A model generated the notes under the pieces. The model did not search any database. It was not told where the DNA came from and worked only from the letters and a program-made list of their open reading frames with translations. DNA of 64,000 nucleotides. Source: Sipunculus nudus (Eukaryota; Annelida; Sipuncula; Golfingiida; Sipunculidae). This document shows positions 11,561 through 23,610 of this stretch, piece by piece. The DNA is taken from positions 94,274,330-94,338,329 of the forward strand of contig CM049307.1 in assembly GCA_026874595.1 (NCBI GenBank), given 5' to 3'. Each line of letters starts with the position of its first letter. The first letter of the stretch is position 1. Position numbers and translations under genes: made by a program.

Positions 11561-12587
11561 ATTATGATATCGTACGTTGGTTTCATTAAATATGCTATAC
11601 ATATTTCGCCAAAGAAATATTCTGATGAAGATGCGATATGTTATTTTACTCTAATTCCCAATATTGCAAGTCTTGTCAAATATTGCACCATTTGCCGTCA
11701 AACGAAAATGTTCGAGATTTTGTGGGAGTGCTTATAAATCTGTCAATTCTAAGCTAGAGTGGTATATAATTTTGTATTAGATAGCATTTTATTAGTCTTT
11801 AGAAATGTCCCGTTTGCTGTGAAAAGAGAATATGTGAGATTTCAAGCAAATGCCTGTAATTTGGTCATTTTCTGTGAAAGTGGAAGAGAGGAAACGTCTA
11901 GCTCTCATTTTATCGCTCTTTTCTGTATCATCTATAAGTTGAGTGCTTGGCCTGACCGACATTGGCCATAGAAATTATTTGTGTGTGTTTCAATTTGCAG
12001 TAAGCACTCGACTTCTGGTCATTTAGTTCTTCTGTTCAGTGATTTTCTCAAACATACCTGCAGGCCTCGTCTTCAAATGTGGTTATTTTTTATGCACGGC
12101 CGTGAAAAGGCCCTGCTGTTTTCTATGTGTCCATGGTCTCCAGGAGGCGTTGCAGCTAGAAAAGTGGGATACAACATTTTCATGCGATGTTCCGGCAACT
12201 AAAAAAACGCAACTTTTAGGCAGCACCTGGAAAATGGGCTTTCTTTCTTAAGACAAGGGGCCTAATTCTGCAGTTACCATGGTTACATATATTCGGGCCA
12301 ATTTTTTTAAATTTGTAAAATATCAAACCTAATTTTTCAATTGGGTCCCTTTTCACGGTAGATAGGTCTAGATTACCACATTGGGTATTATTTGACAAGC
12401 CTTCATCGGCACAATTGTACCTCTCGTCAATTTTGTCGTGTTAAGAATCAAACGAGAATTAGCGAGATTTCATAAAATGTTTATATTTCGGTTACTTTTA
12501 TATGCTAGAGAGGGCTAGTTTTTTTTTGGGGGGGGGGGGGCATCACTCAATAAGCTTTCACTGACCCAACTGAAATGCTCGTAAGCA
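11561..12587. other. Non-coding, nothing recognised
   Basis: Contains a poly-G tract near 12529-12540 but no supported gene. Short overlapping frames around 11759-12250 have no domain similarity I can identify. Confidence 0.35.
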
Positions 12588-12903
12588 TTGACAAGGTCTG
12601 CTGCCAATCAAATAGGGCGAGATTTTATGGAAATATTACTAGGTCACTTTATTTCAGCTAGAGAGGTCTACTCTTCTGGATTTGGCAGCAACAAGTATTA
12701 TCTCGGTGACTCAGCTCCAAGTCTCATTAAATCTTATTACGTTTGGCTTCAGGAGAACAGGGAACATTTCATGGAAATGCTTAGACCTCAGTTGCTTTTC
12801 ATGGCAGGACTGTTGGATTTCAATCAACCCTGAAAGTTTCAGATCGATTGCTACAAAATTGTGGCCAGCAGAGTACGGACAAACACACAAACATTTTGTC
12901 TAA
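12588..12903 (+). other. Weak open frame, probable repeat
   Basis: A frame of 81 codons (12588-12833; an ATG is in frame at 12630) is open in an otherwise AT-rich stretch. Its 3' continuation ('caaccctgaaagtttcagat', 'gtacggacaaacacacaaac') resembles the ending style of dispersed invertebrate repeats rather than a gene. I do not recognise a domain and would not call it coding without transcript support. Confidence 0.2.
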
Positions 12904-13300
12904 GCCTTTAGTTAAAATGCACCCACACAAAAGTTAAATTAATTTATGGATTGCACATAACTGCACTTAATAAGCATATAACTCATCCAAATAAAAACAC
13001 ATTTATATCTACCTGGTTTAGCAATAAGAGAACAATACATGTAAGAGTTAATACACGACCGTAGAACCGGCATTAAGGAAGTTACAAGCGCTTTTCTAAC
13101 CATACCCTATTTCCAATTTCCCTCAGCCGCAAACTTTATACTTGATTTTATAAAATGGCCAAATTAGGGTCTAGAAAATTCTCCCTAAGGCGCGGTATAC
13201 CCTTACTGGCCCATGGACTGTTATTTACTGAGATTCAGTTATAACAATTACAATAATGATAAGAAGAAGAAGACATGAGGTAACCTGAGGCCCCCATTGA

Positions 13301-13337
<37 letters not shown>

Positions 13338-13789
13338 GGACTACAGAGAACAGAGGTCTAATGATACATTCTGCAGACAATAACGATAGATTTGTTTAGG
13401 GGATGGCATATTGAACTCGAGTATGCACATATCCCTTGTTGCCTGAGCCTGTAGGGGCCTTGGGCCCCGTGTATACTTCCCCATCTAGTTTTAAACATCG
13501 GGTTTTATACATCTTATCTACACAACTATCTTTATCTATCGTAAACTAAACAATGCTATGGATAGATATCTTGGTTCCTAAGGCCACTAATATTTTTGAT
13601 AGGTCTAAAGGGGGCCTCAAGACACATATTTTTTCTCCTCCTCACACTAAACAATGGTATGGAGATTGTGTTATGTTGGTCATTCTTATACTGACCTTAT
13701 ATCATGAATATTTTGCTGTAAATGTAGTTCATAATCTAGAAAAATGCAATTTTTAATTGAAATGCCAACTCCACATCGGGGAATATAGA
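12904..13789. other. Non-coding DNA with an (AAT)n tract
   Basis: Holds a trinucleotide (AAT)n repeat at about 13303-13337. The motif 'aaacaatg.tatgga' occurs twice (about 13547 and 13648), and part of the stretch resembles 24940-25010. No gene is seen. Confidence 0.4.
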
Positions 13790-14040
13790 AGCCCATTGTG
13801 ACATGAGAGAACCAACATATTCAACATATTTTCTTCAACTGCCTATTGTTAAACAAATGAGGTTCAGACTTAACGTTACTGCTATGATCTGAAAAGGTTG
13901 GCTCCTGAGCAAGAGCACTGCTTATCTTGATTGTCTTGGTGATGTTTATTATTGTTTGATGAGTACAACAGAGGAATTGACTGAAGAGCAAATGGATTTG
14001 ATCTTGGATCATATTCTGCGCCTCCTTTTGAGTTTGACAA
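13790..14040 (+). repeat. Duplicated block, partners at 24.8 and 55.0 kb
   Basis: Shares 'gaggttcagacttaa', 'actgctatgatctg', 'tatcttgattgtcttgg' and 'gatgagtacaa' with 24770-24920 and, more briefly, with 54990-55070. Same orientation in all three. Confidence 0.65.
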
Positions 14041-15208
14041 TTGTAGACTCTACATTTTTTTAAATAAAATCATATTGATGATAAATTATTAAGGTTAATC
14101 AAAGAGCTGAGAAAACAAATCTGATCTAATGGCTTTAGATTATACAAATGTGACTTCTATTCACATCATAGTTAACCAAATAGGACAAATTACTTTTTCT
14201 ATGTATGTTTTGCCGCTATCGTTAAACATTTTGTTATTTGGTTCCCTCTCCAGAGGAATATTTCTCACAAACCATATAAAGTAGAGCTTTAATGTGGTCG
14301 AAAATCTTTACATTTAATCACATTTTTTCGACATATTTTTATAGAGCAGTTATTATTAACAGATAATAATTTAATATTTTTACGTTTATTAGATTAGATG
14401 ATATGAGAAACATGATAAATATGCTATAAAAATACCTAAAGTCATTTGTATATATTTTAAGAGGTTATATGAATGTACACTTATAGCGGTATGTGTGATA
14501 TATGTTGTCCTTGTAGAAATCATTTCAGAAGATTCCAAGTATGCATCAAGTTGTCTTAAGACTTTAAAGCTAAGTTGTTCCAAATTTTCGTTGTATGGCA
14601 ATACTAAAACCTTAAACCTGCACATATATCAATGTGCAAGAGGGCTAACATTAAGATAAACAGCAGGTCTGTGAGCCCTGAGGTTCCTGTTAAGTTTTTT
14701 TATCTAAGACTAATCAATTATATGCATATATCTCATAGAACCGAATGGGTACATTGACACAAGCATTCCGTACCCATGTATTCCTTCTTTAAAAAATTAA
14801 TTTCGAATGAAAACATAGAGGAGAAGAAACGTATATGTTTCCCATATACTATTGTTCTATTTTGAGTCATCAGAAGAGGAAAAGCCTGCCAGCAAGCCGA
14901 TAGAGGCTTACTGCATTCCGAAGCACCACAAACGGTGCATAATAAGCCTTCTGGATATCTTGTGACCTCTGACTTCATTACATATGGGTGATTTTTTATA
15001 ATACAATTCTGCCAGGATATCCTCATGGTTGGTAGTTAAGGCGAATTTCTTAAAAATCCATCAAATCCCCAGTAAGTTATCATGGCGACATTAAAAGTTA
15101 ATGGCCGAACGGAGGAACGGACGAACGAACCGACCAATGTTTGGTTTACTATAATACGTTTAGTCATAGAGGGACGTATAAAGATGAACTTGCCTTCTGT
15201 GGCTGACA

Positions 15209-15210
<2 letters not shown>
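14041..15210. other. Non-coding; part resembles 25.0-25.1 kb
   Basis: Only 14810-14930 shows a recognisable partner ('ggagaagaaa', 'atagaggcttactgcattc'), at 25040-25120. The rest shows nothing. Confidence 0.4.

Positions 15211-15264
<54 letters not shown>
15211..15264. repeat. (TA)n microsatellite
   Basis: An uninterrupted AT dinucleotide run of 54 bases. Confidence 0.95.
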
Positions 15265-15267
<3 letters not shown>

Positions 15268-15305
15268 GGAATAGATTAGTATTAAATGTGGAATTGAATT
15301 AGAAT

Positions 15306-15430
15306 TAATGAATCGCAATCCGGGTCAGCCCAGTTGTAAAATGGATCAACCCACATTCAAATTTTGTTTTGGGCTGGTCCAGATTACAATTATGTGCTAG
15401 TGACTTCAGGACTGGGACCTAGTCTGGTCA
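15306..15430. repeat. 'GGCTGGTCCAG'-rich repeat fragment
   Basis: Contains several direct and inverted forms of 'gggctggtccag' / 'ctggtcagccca'. Similar material occurs at 16911-17095 and 56400-56600. Terminal boundaries are not clear; it may be a degraded inverted-repeat element. Confidence 0.45.
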
Positions 15431-15729
15431 GCCCAAATAAGGATCCTTTGAATCCTTATCTACTCCTTGGCTGTATGAACGTGATTCAAAGAAGAACTGC
15501 CATTAAACCTAGTTTTAATTTTTATGATATTGCAAAAGTGACATATTAACTCCTAGTATATTGCAAACAGGGAATAGCATTCACATTTTATCTATCGGTA
15601 TTAATAATGATCTTAAATATATAGATGCCAAATAAAATTTGCCAAAATGCAGTCTTCAAATATAGTTATATGTAATAAATGTAACACATACATGTGGTTT
15701 TAAATAAATAATATGTTTTAAATGTAGTG

Positions 15730-17100
15730 AAAATAACTGACAGATGATGAAGAGTATGTTACTTTTACCTCCCATTTAAATAAAAATATTCTTTCATTGT
15801 TCTTGATGTTCTAGCATAATAAGATAATTTTTGCATGCAGTGTAACTTTGTGTGGACAGGTATGTGACGATTTCATAGTTGAGGTGAGCTTGCATTCTGC
15901 ATGGTATCTAATTTGAAGAAACTCACTGTTGGTCTTTAAAGCTGATTACCATGGCTAATTACTTCGTAAGCCATGCTTTAAATGATTGTGTTGATATTCA
16001 CATGTGCCAAAAGCTAAGAATGTTCAATACATTATGATGCATATTTGTAGGATTTCCTTTAACTTGTTGATTTATAAACAGACGGTAAATGATAAAAAAA
16101 GAGTAAATGCTTTATAAAAGAAGAGTAGACTTCTTTGAAATAAAGAGTGAAGAAAAGAGTATAATTTGCGTCTATTTCCCAAATTTATGACAGACTAAAT
16201 AAAGATGTGCGTCGCCTATTATAAATGTGTATATATCTTTCCTAAAGTCAAATACATACAAGTTACACATCCCCCTGCATACAGATAAGGGCATTTTCCA
16301 CGTTGTGGCACATGCTGGACATTTGCACACATGACAATCAAAATGGCCAGAGATTATAAAATGTTATTGTAAATATCTAAAATTAACATTCCTCTGCCAT
16401 AAAGTGTTCAAACATTCTATTTTCAACACACAGAGGTTGTGAAAAAATATGCTGAAATTCAATGTTTTAATCTTTTGCTTACATTTAAGTGTTTTGAACA
16501 GATTTCCTTGAACATAATTTTTATAGTACAGGAAATCAATACTTTTCTTTGTACATGTATCTGCATCAGGTTGGGCGAGAATATAATTATCAGTGACGTC
16601 AGCGTACTATCAACACGGCTTTTTCTTTTAAAATACCAGGTGCTCCAAGGGGAAAATGTGACTGTCAAGCTAATACTATGATGAAATTTTCACTTTCATG
16701 CAGTACGGTATATCTTTTCCTGCATAATTAAATTCGTTAAGTGTTAAAAATTATCACCTAATATTCTAAAGATTTTAATTCTGATTGCTTGTTTAGTTAT
16801 AGATTATGGTGTTTGTAATTTTCTCTACTCAGAGAATGGAAATGTCAAGGATTACACTATTTTGATGGTGTATGTGATATGATTGTGAAATTACCTCTTT
16901 AATATAGCTTCCCATATGGACTGGTCCTGTTTTGAATCTGACCAGACCAGATGTCAATCATAAAATCTCCACCGTTGGGTTTTAATTTGGGCTGGTCCAG
17001 TTTAAAACTAGGCTGGGCCAGATTGCGATTGTAATGTGGTTCGGCGCAGATCAAAATTGTATTTCTAATCTGGGCTTCGACTGGGCTTTTCACTTGATAG
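15730..17100 (+). repeat. Old segmental duplication, partner at 55140-56600
   Basis: Long collinear match: 'gcagtgtaactt.gtg', 'gaggtgagcttgca', 'tgcatggtatctaa', 'ccaaaagctaagaa', 'catacattatga' type, 'tcttttgcttacatttaagt', 'atcagtgacgtcag', 'aatctgggcttcg'. Same orientation. The open frame at 16439-16681 lies inside the block and has no supporting features. Confidence 0.75.
16594..16601. promoter_or_regulatory. Perfect CRE palindrome TGACGTCA
   Basis: An exact CREB/ATF consensus octamer inside the duplicated block. The same octamer with identical left flank (ATCAG) is present in the diverged partner at 55946-55953. Function is inference. Confidence 0.4.
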
Positions 17101-17392
17101 ATGCCAAAAAAACTAAGAAAACATTGTTTTTTATATATATCATGCTGAAACATTTTACATGCTCCAATATAACTGAAATAATGACGTAATTAAACATTAC
17201 TGAGGATAATATGACTAAAACTTACCGGAATAAGCTTCCTGAAATCTTCACGCGTTGAACGATAGTCCAGATGCAGTGCAGGCTTGATACAGAGAGAGAG
17301 AGAGACACCTCCTTCACAATCAGGTGTGGTTCTTGTTGTTGTTATGATATCTGAAAAAAAATATTACAGCATAATTATTCCTTATCATTGTA

Positions 17393-17605
17393 ACCGTACA
17401 CACAGAAGCTTTCCTACTGGACTTCCTAGTGAAGCTTGCCCATTAGCGAAGCTGACATGTGTGTCCAAGGTTACCTGTTGGAATCCACATTCTGCCCTTT
17501 TTCTATGAATGTAACCGTGCACACAAAAGCGTTCTACTGGCCTTGCTACTTAAGCTGGAGAACGTCTGACTTGGGTGTCACAAGTTTCGGGTTTGAATCC
17601 ACATT
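17393..17605 (+). repeat. tRNA-like SINE head, two tandem units
   Basis: Two related units (17393-17490 and 17508-17605) share 'gtaaccgt.cacaca.aagc', 'ctactgg' and end 'gaatccacat'. The second contains 'agaacgtctgacttggg' followed by 'cgggtttgaatcc', close to a pol III B box (GGTTCGAATCC) at tRNA-like spacing. It is too degenerate for a functional tRNA call. Confidence 0.45.
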
Positions 17606-18659
17606 TGAATACACTAAATCCCTACTGTAGCTAATTCCAAAATCGTTTTATAAGAAAAAATAACATCTTCATTCATCTTAAGTTTTATAAAGGAATGAAA
17701 AGTGGTAAGTAACCATAGAAAGATATGTGCACGTATTTATAATAATGTTACTGTTGACTGCACACTTGTTGCTTGATTTTACATGTATCGCGTGTTTTGT
17801 GAAAACTAATATTGTGTTTTTAATTTTAAAATGTTCAAAGCAACAATAGCAATTTTATTCATATTATACAGATGTAACAGGGGAAATTATGAGGATTGCA
17901 AATATGAATAAAAATCATAGTAGTTCCTTTGTAAACATATTTAAAAGTTAAATTGAACTTGACTTTATTCAGACCTTGCATAGGTACAGTGGGGTATGTA
18001 GGGTTGTACTAGCTCTCTGTAACCTTCATTGCTCGATGCTGTGAGAGATTGGTTATCAAATACAAGTACTATTGGCCTGTGCAGACAAAAATATACCTTT
18101 TTACTCAAAACATATATGTAAAGGTGTGGGTTTATAGTTTGAAATAACCGACGATGTCACTCTCATCCGATTTTACACTTTTCTTTTCTTTCGGGCCTGA
18201 TCATTTTTATTCTTGTTCACGGCTCCCTGGGGAGCATATAACCCAAGCAGTCATGTCAGGCACTTGAACGTTATTCGTTCTACATTTGCCTTTAGTACTT
18301 GTCCAGTACCTATTCATTCATGGGTCGAGAGAGCGATACTTGATGTAAAGACTTGCTAGGAGTCTTCGCGCAGACGGCAGTAAGAACGGGACGCTAACCC
18401 ACAACCTTGCGACACAAGTCCCCAAAGCTTTGATGGCGACCCCTCCAGAATTCAGAATAAAGAGTCAAAATCACCATCGATTGTCGTTGTTTGTTACCAA
18501 TCAAGACGGCCTCCAAAATAGTGTTATTTGATTGTCGTGCACGCATTCCTGTTGCAGCATAGATGTCATTTCATTGAAAAATTAAGTATATATTGTGTAC
18601 AATATTTTCTTTTCCCTTTTTCTAACAATTCATAAATGTACACAAATATGATACAGCTT
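17606..18659. other. Non-coding; possible minus-strand SINE fragment
   Basis: Read on the minus strand, 18350-18440 gives 'aaggttgtgggttagcgtcc', weakly like a tRNA-derived SINE B box. Otherwise nothing is recognised. Confidence 0.3.
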
Positions 18660-18890
18660 CAGAAGCAGGAACGTCAATACAGGGGAATGTATTTGCCAAC
18701 CCAACACACACACTCTTTAGAAAGGGTACATGGTGAGCGTAATCCCCCCCCCCCCAACTCCGATATTCAGACAATAATATTTATATTTTGTAAATGAAAT
18801 AATGAAATACATCAATAATTAGAATAATAGGCTTTGCTTCTATTTCTGAGTTATCAATGAAATATCAAAGATCTAAACCTGGTTATATAT
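18660..18890 (+). repeat. Duplicated block, partner at 53355-54150
   Basis: 'gcaggaacgtcaatacag' matches 53360-53380, and 'ccatttctgagtta..aatgaaat' / 'atctaaacctggtt' matches 54090-54140. The partner is interrupted by extra sequence that includes two TA tracts. Confidence 0.55.
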
Positions 18891-18902
18891 ATATTTATAA
18901 AT

Positions 18903-18903
18903 A

Positions 18904-18948
<45 letters not shown>
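18903..18948. repeat. (TG)n(TA)n microsatellite
   Basis: Compound dinucleotide tract. Confidence 0.95.
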
Positions 18949-19022
18949 TGGACACATGATACCTTATTTTTGTAACGTTATACTTTATTGTTTTAAATGT
19001 GAGATGTGTCACACATGAACTA

Positions 19023-19028
<6 letters not shown>

Positions 19029-19063
<35 letters not shown>
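19029..19063. repeat. (TA)n microsatellite
   Basis: Uninterrupted AT dinucleotide run. Confidence 0.95.
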
Positions 19064-19066
<3 letters not shown>

Positions 19067-19436
19067 AGTTGTTCAAACTGTGTTTACCCTCCCACGGCTG
19101 AGCAAAAGCACAATCAGGCTTCTGCTTGTGGTTAATATATATTTCACGTGCTGATTTTTGTGTAGATAACACTACCTGTGAGCATATTAGAAGATTTAGT
19201 CAACTCCTCATAATTAGCAAAGTCTTCATACAAAGAGGTATTTTGTAATATTAAAATCATAATGTTTAAGCATAATTCAAGTGATATGCGTAAATCGTAT
19301 AGATATAGTCCGAGACAGCCTTCCATATACTTCTTTACGAGTATCTGCAGGTATTATTGATGTAAATCAATAATGGGATATAAATAAATCGTGTTTGACA
19401 TACAATAATCCTATGTTTTACGGTTTTTCACAAAAT

Positions 19437-20124
19437 CACAAGTGAGCTTGAGTTCTTGAGCCCTTGTTTATCAAGTGTCAATTTACATGTATATATGACA
19501 ACGGATTACTTTCTTTTGAGTAGTAAAAATATTAAATGAATTTTGTTCCACGCTAACGCTGGGCAGTATTTAATATATTTTGCTGGATTTAAATCCAGAC
19601 TCACCTAATCAAAGTATGCAAGATTTGCCAAACGGCAAATCACCACCCCCAAAACCCCTCCCCCCCCCCTCCCCCACCGCTCCAATCCGCTCCTCTCCGG
19701 CGGCCACCCCTTTTATTAAAATATACATAAAATTATAGTTAGCTTACTGGCATCTCAACATTTTCAACCTTTCGCACACTTTAATAATTTTAAAAAGGAC
19801 GTTTGAAAGAACGCCATCTTTATTTAGGTATTTTCAACATCGCCCCGGCGTCGAAAAGTAAATGTATGTAGTTGTTATTTATTTACATTCTTTGATTAAA
19901 TTAACATTAACAACATTACTTCCTACGGTAATAGCTATATCATATTATTATAAAATTTAAAGGTAAAAGTTATATCATATTATTATAAAATTTAAAGAAA
20001 TACCTTGAAAAACGTGGACAGGAGTGTTGGAACAGAACGACTCTTCGTCCGCCATAACCGGTATAGTAATCGTGGGGAAGGACGCTGTACTCGCAGGAAG
20101 GGGGTTATTTATTATTCCACAGAT

Positions 20125-20164
<40 letters not shown>

Positions 20165-20790
20165 TGTTGCAGTTTTACCATCATTATCACTATTTTAGTG
20201 TATAATATTACAGCTTACCGCCATTCCGTTCTGCAAGTCAATCGTGACCAAATGAACTACAAACAGCATCGACAGAAAAGGTATGTTTGAATGACCTACC
20301 AGTCGATGGATATACGTCAGCTCTTCAAAAACATGATGCAGGAAAATCCCAGAAAATTATGGGTATACCATGTTTGCACTTTAACTAATGCGCATTTGTT
20401 ATTGATATTAATTCATCAGATTAATAACTTTTAAATATTTGGATTTGCACATTTGCAATATTGTAATACAGTATACTAAAACACTAATTTATATTTTAAT
20501 AATGGCCCCTATAAAATGATCACTTGATAATTTTCATTTGTAATTTCAAATACAAATAGGCTTAAAAGTTGGTATAAGGTAGATAAATAACACTCTAAGC
20601 ATGTTCTTTGAGTCATAACCTATGTTATCAAACTCGGTTGTGTTGCAAATTTCGCGGAAAGTTTTTTAGAATATTATTTTTCAATCATGAAACTCCATAT
20701 GCTGAATCAACGGCCGTCATACTTAACACTTTCAGAGTCTGTTATTATGTGTATATGTGGACATGGACCTGATAGATTATCATAACAATC
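19437..20790 (+). repeat. Old segmental duplication, partner at 9150-11560
   Basis: See the partner for shared blocks. Within this copy a 30-base piece ('ttatatcatattattataaa') is duplicated in tandem at 19939-19999. A (TA)n tract at 20128-20160 follows the conserved 'gtggacaggagtgttgg' block, as in the partner (10376-10390). The open frame at 20005-20205 begins with TTG and runs into the TA tract, so it is not called. Confidence 0.7.
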
Positions 20791-20960
20791 CTTAAAAAAG
20801 TGTCTGGTGACCTTGAACTCTTATCAGGTAACCACAAAATTCTAAGATTTCTTCCAGTTTAGGGAGATAATCCAGAAGTTAAAGATGGAAGGTTTGGGAT
20901 AAAGGTTGATTTACAATGCATCCACAATCTTTTAAGTGATGTGGGTTCTGTAACCTTCAC
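20791..20960 (+). repeat. Single unit of the 'gacctttgacct' repeat family
   Basis: 'ggtgaccttgaactc', 'gatggaaggtttgggat' and 'acaatgcatccacaatcttt' match units of the 39760-41040 array. Confidence 0.55.
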
Positions 20961-22199
20961 TTTTGCTTTTTATGGTGGGTCATTAATAATATGAACAGTT
21001 CAAGGTGTTATATTTAAAGTTTAATGATAATACTGGGAGCCGTTATTAAATAAGAACAAATTGAAAATCTGACAGTTTCAGCATTCTTATCTATTGTGTC
21101 GCCCACTGAACACTACTGGGTGACGCTGCCTACCTGAAACAAACTTAACTTCAGTTAAAAAATAATAATTAGTTCCTTGATATGGAACCATCATCTAAAG
21201 CAGAAGATACCATACAAGCTAAAGTGTTTAGAAACCCCCCCCCCCCTCCCGGAGGGTGCTTTCAGATTTTTGACAAGTTTATTTCTATATTCATATTAGC
21301 CCTAGGTCAAAATACTCCAACTTATTTCCTAGGTTGTACACTCCAAAGCTATGAATTCTCCTTAAGCATAAATAAGTTGTTTAAATTGAAACGATTTTTT
21401 TATTTGAAGTGACCTGTTTAAAACTGTAGCCAAATTCCAGAGAAAGTTAAAAGAGCGAATTAAAGAGGTTTTTTCATTAATTCAATTCGTGTCTGTTTCC
21501 CCACACAAATGTGTGACTGTAATTCTCTACTAAAATATGTGACATTGTTCTGTATCTTTATATCATACCCAAATAATACAATATAATATACATTTCAGAT
21601 CTTGGCACGTGTGCATAAATGTCAGTGGTGTTTTTAACACTAAGTTGGATTGAACAATAATGAAAATAATGACACTAGCTAGTGTCAAACAATTTGTGAT
21701 GCTATCATAAAACTGATTGACAAGTAAGATACCAGTTTGATAAACAGGATACAGTTATCCTCAATGTTGTCAGGTCAAAACGAACATATGGGATACAGGT
21801 AATCATTGAGTGAAGCGGCCTCACTGCTGCTTCCAGGTCCCATCTGAATTTAATCATCTGTATAAAAATACCCGAAACGAGTCACACAACCAATCAATAA
21901 ACATGACTGCAGTTTCTGTGGTCTGTATTCTAGATAAAAGGGGGAGGGCCTTTTGACAAAGGAAAGTCCAACAATAAGGACTGGAGCAGGTGAATCGTTC
22001 AACATTGCCGAGAAAGAAGGAAACAATTATGAGACAAACTTACTTGTGACCCCTGAGCCGGTGATGATAGAGGTAAATATTCAACAAGGAGACGGTCGCT
22101 GTTTGAAAAGCGCACTTGCTGTCCTACCGCAGCTCAGTTGCGTTAAAGGTATGAACGATACAGTACGTGATTGACTCATAGTACCGATGTGATCAATTA
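20961..22199. other. Non-coding; one uncertain open frame
   Basis: A poly-C tract lies near 21235-21246. A frame at 21953-22174 (start TTG; 'ATAGAGGTAAATATTCAAC' region) has more coding-like composition than its surroundings and sits just upstream of the BEL/Pao LTR remnant. I recognise no domain. Confidence 0.3.
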
Positions 22200-22680
22200 T
22201 GAAACGTTAAAGTTGAGCATTGAATGCAAACAGCCAAGCCAATATCAAAACGAGGCCGGCTCTGCACGTGACCTATCATGTGACGGAACATTAAAACCCA
22301 ATAGGCTACCAAATTGGCGTTGACCTTGTGACTGTCGGAAAGCATAAGCCTCACTCGCTCCAGTTTTACCCCCATAGTAATACGATCTAATAAAGGTTCC
22401 CCATGTAAAAATGTAACATGTCTCTTGAGACCCAAACTTCGTTCTGACATGCTTTAAGATTAATTCTCTTTGTCTCGAAGAGAGTCTAGACAGTACCCTT
22501 ATATAGCATATGTCTCAAAGCAACACCCTTGTTGTATTATATGTGAATAAACAGTAATGATTTTTATCTATAAGCGAAACACATCTTTTGTTGTTCCACC
22601 CGTTAATTGTCGAAACCAACCATTTCAAATCGAACCCGCTTCTTTGGAAAAAGCTAGAGAACTTTTTTGCTAGCCCTACA
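22200..22680 (+). mobile_element. Probable BEL/Pao LTR (3' end defined, 5' end not)
   Basis: The sequence ends ...CCCTACA at 22680 directly before a primer-binding-like string and gag, as an LTR would. AATAAA is present at about 22545-22550. The left boundary and a partner LTR are not found, so the start coordinate is nominal. Confidence 0.45.
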
Positions 22681-22681
22681 T

Positions 22682-22698
22682 TGGTGCCGTGACCAGGA
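22682..22698 (+). other. Primer-binding-site-like sequence
   Basis: TGGTGCCGTGACCAGGA starts one base after the CA that ends the presumed LTR. TGG at the start is required to pair with a tRNA CCA end, and 'TTGGTGCCGTGACC' at this position is typical of BEL/Pao elements. The tRNA species is not assigned. Confidence 0.6.
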
Positions 22699-22724
22699 TT
22701 GAATTAGTTATAAAGAGAAAGAAG

Positions 22725-23610
22725 ATGCCTAATCGCGATGACAACACAACAGGAGATACTTCAGTCATTGCTCCGGTACGCCGACCAAAAAATTCAAGGG
22801 CTGGACACCGTATTCGTACGAAGCAAATGTTCGAAGAGGCCACAGATATTATGACTTTGCCAGTGAACACTGATCGTCTAAATACTTTTAGTGGATTAAT
22901 CAAATCACTTAGAGACAAGCTCGAAGTGATAAAAAGACTGGATACACAGATACTAGAAAGCACTGATGATGAAGAATATGAGAGAGAATTCCTAACGTAA
23001 GACGAAGCCACAACCCCTTATGGCATACGCCTAGAAAAGATCGAATGATTCTTCATCCGCCAGGAAACGCAAGTAACCCTACCAATTCAAGGATCATCAC
23101 CATGCGCTGCTCAACAGCAAAAGACTAAGTATGAAATCAGTTAATCTGGCCAAGCTACCCCTACCCCGCTTCTCTGGTGATCTGCTTCAGTGGACAACTT
23201 CCCATGGCACATTTCATTCGGCTGTCCATCAAGATCAATTCCTCTCAAATGTTTACAAGTTCCAGTATCCCAGGGGACACCTGGACAAGGAAACGAGCCG
23301 TGCCACTGAAGGGCTAGCACTCGCTAATGATAATTATGAAAAAGCTAGTCAGTGCATACATGAAAGCTTTCTGGGAGATCTCCACGCTAAAAACACTACC
23401 GCTAGTCTAAGGCTGTTCTATGATGCGCTTGAGCGCTACGTGAGAGGACTGGAATCCTTAGAAAATTTAGATTTACTGGTCCCAGTAATAATTGACACAC
23501 TGCCGGGAAAAGTTAGAGCACTGATTACAAGAGACAATGGTGACAAAGCATGGCTATTGCAAGACCTCCGCACAGCTATACTGCGAGAAATTGAAAACAA
23601 AATGGGATAA
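22725..23610 (+). pseudogene. BEL/Pao gag fragment
   Basis: The first genuine ATG is at 22725 (MPNRDDNTTGDTSV). The first frame runs to a stop at 22998-23000 and resembles the helical N-terminal part of BEL gag, with an acidic 'STDDEEYEREF' segment. A second frame, 23131-23610, reads KLPLPRFSGDLLQWTT, then EGLALANDNYEKA and RLFYDALERYVRGLESL, hallmarks of the BEL/Pao DUF1759-type gag region. The two parts are in different frames. The segment between YEKA and the RLFYDALE helix is shorter than usual, suggesting a small deletion. Nothing recognisable as protease, RT or integrase follows, so the element is truncated at about 23610. Confidence 0.75.

Noticed and set aside
12588-12903. Possible exon or small gene
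   Set aside because: No recognised domain or convincing splice sites, and the 3' part resembles repeat endings.
17535-17605. Functional tRNA gene
   Set aside because: Only a B-box-like part is convincing; acceptor and D arms cannot be paired, so a SINE fragment is the better reading.
22676-23011. Minus-strand 111-codon frame opposite the BEL/Pao gag
   Set aside because: It is the antisense reading of a recognisable gag.
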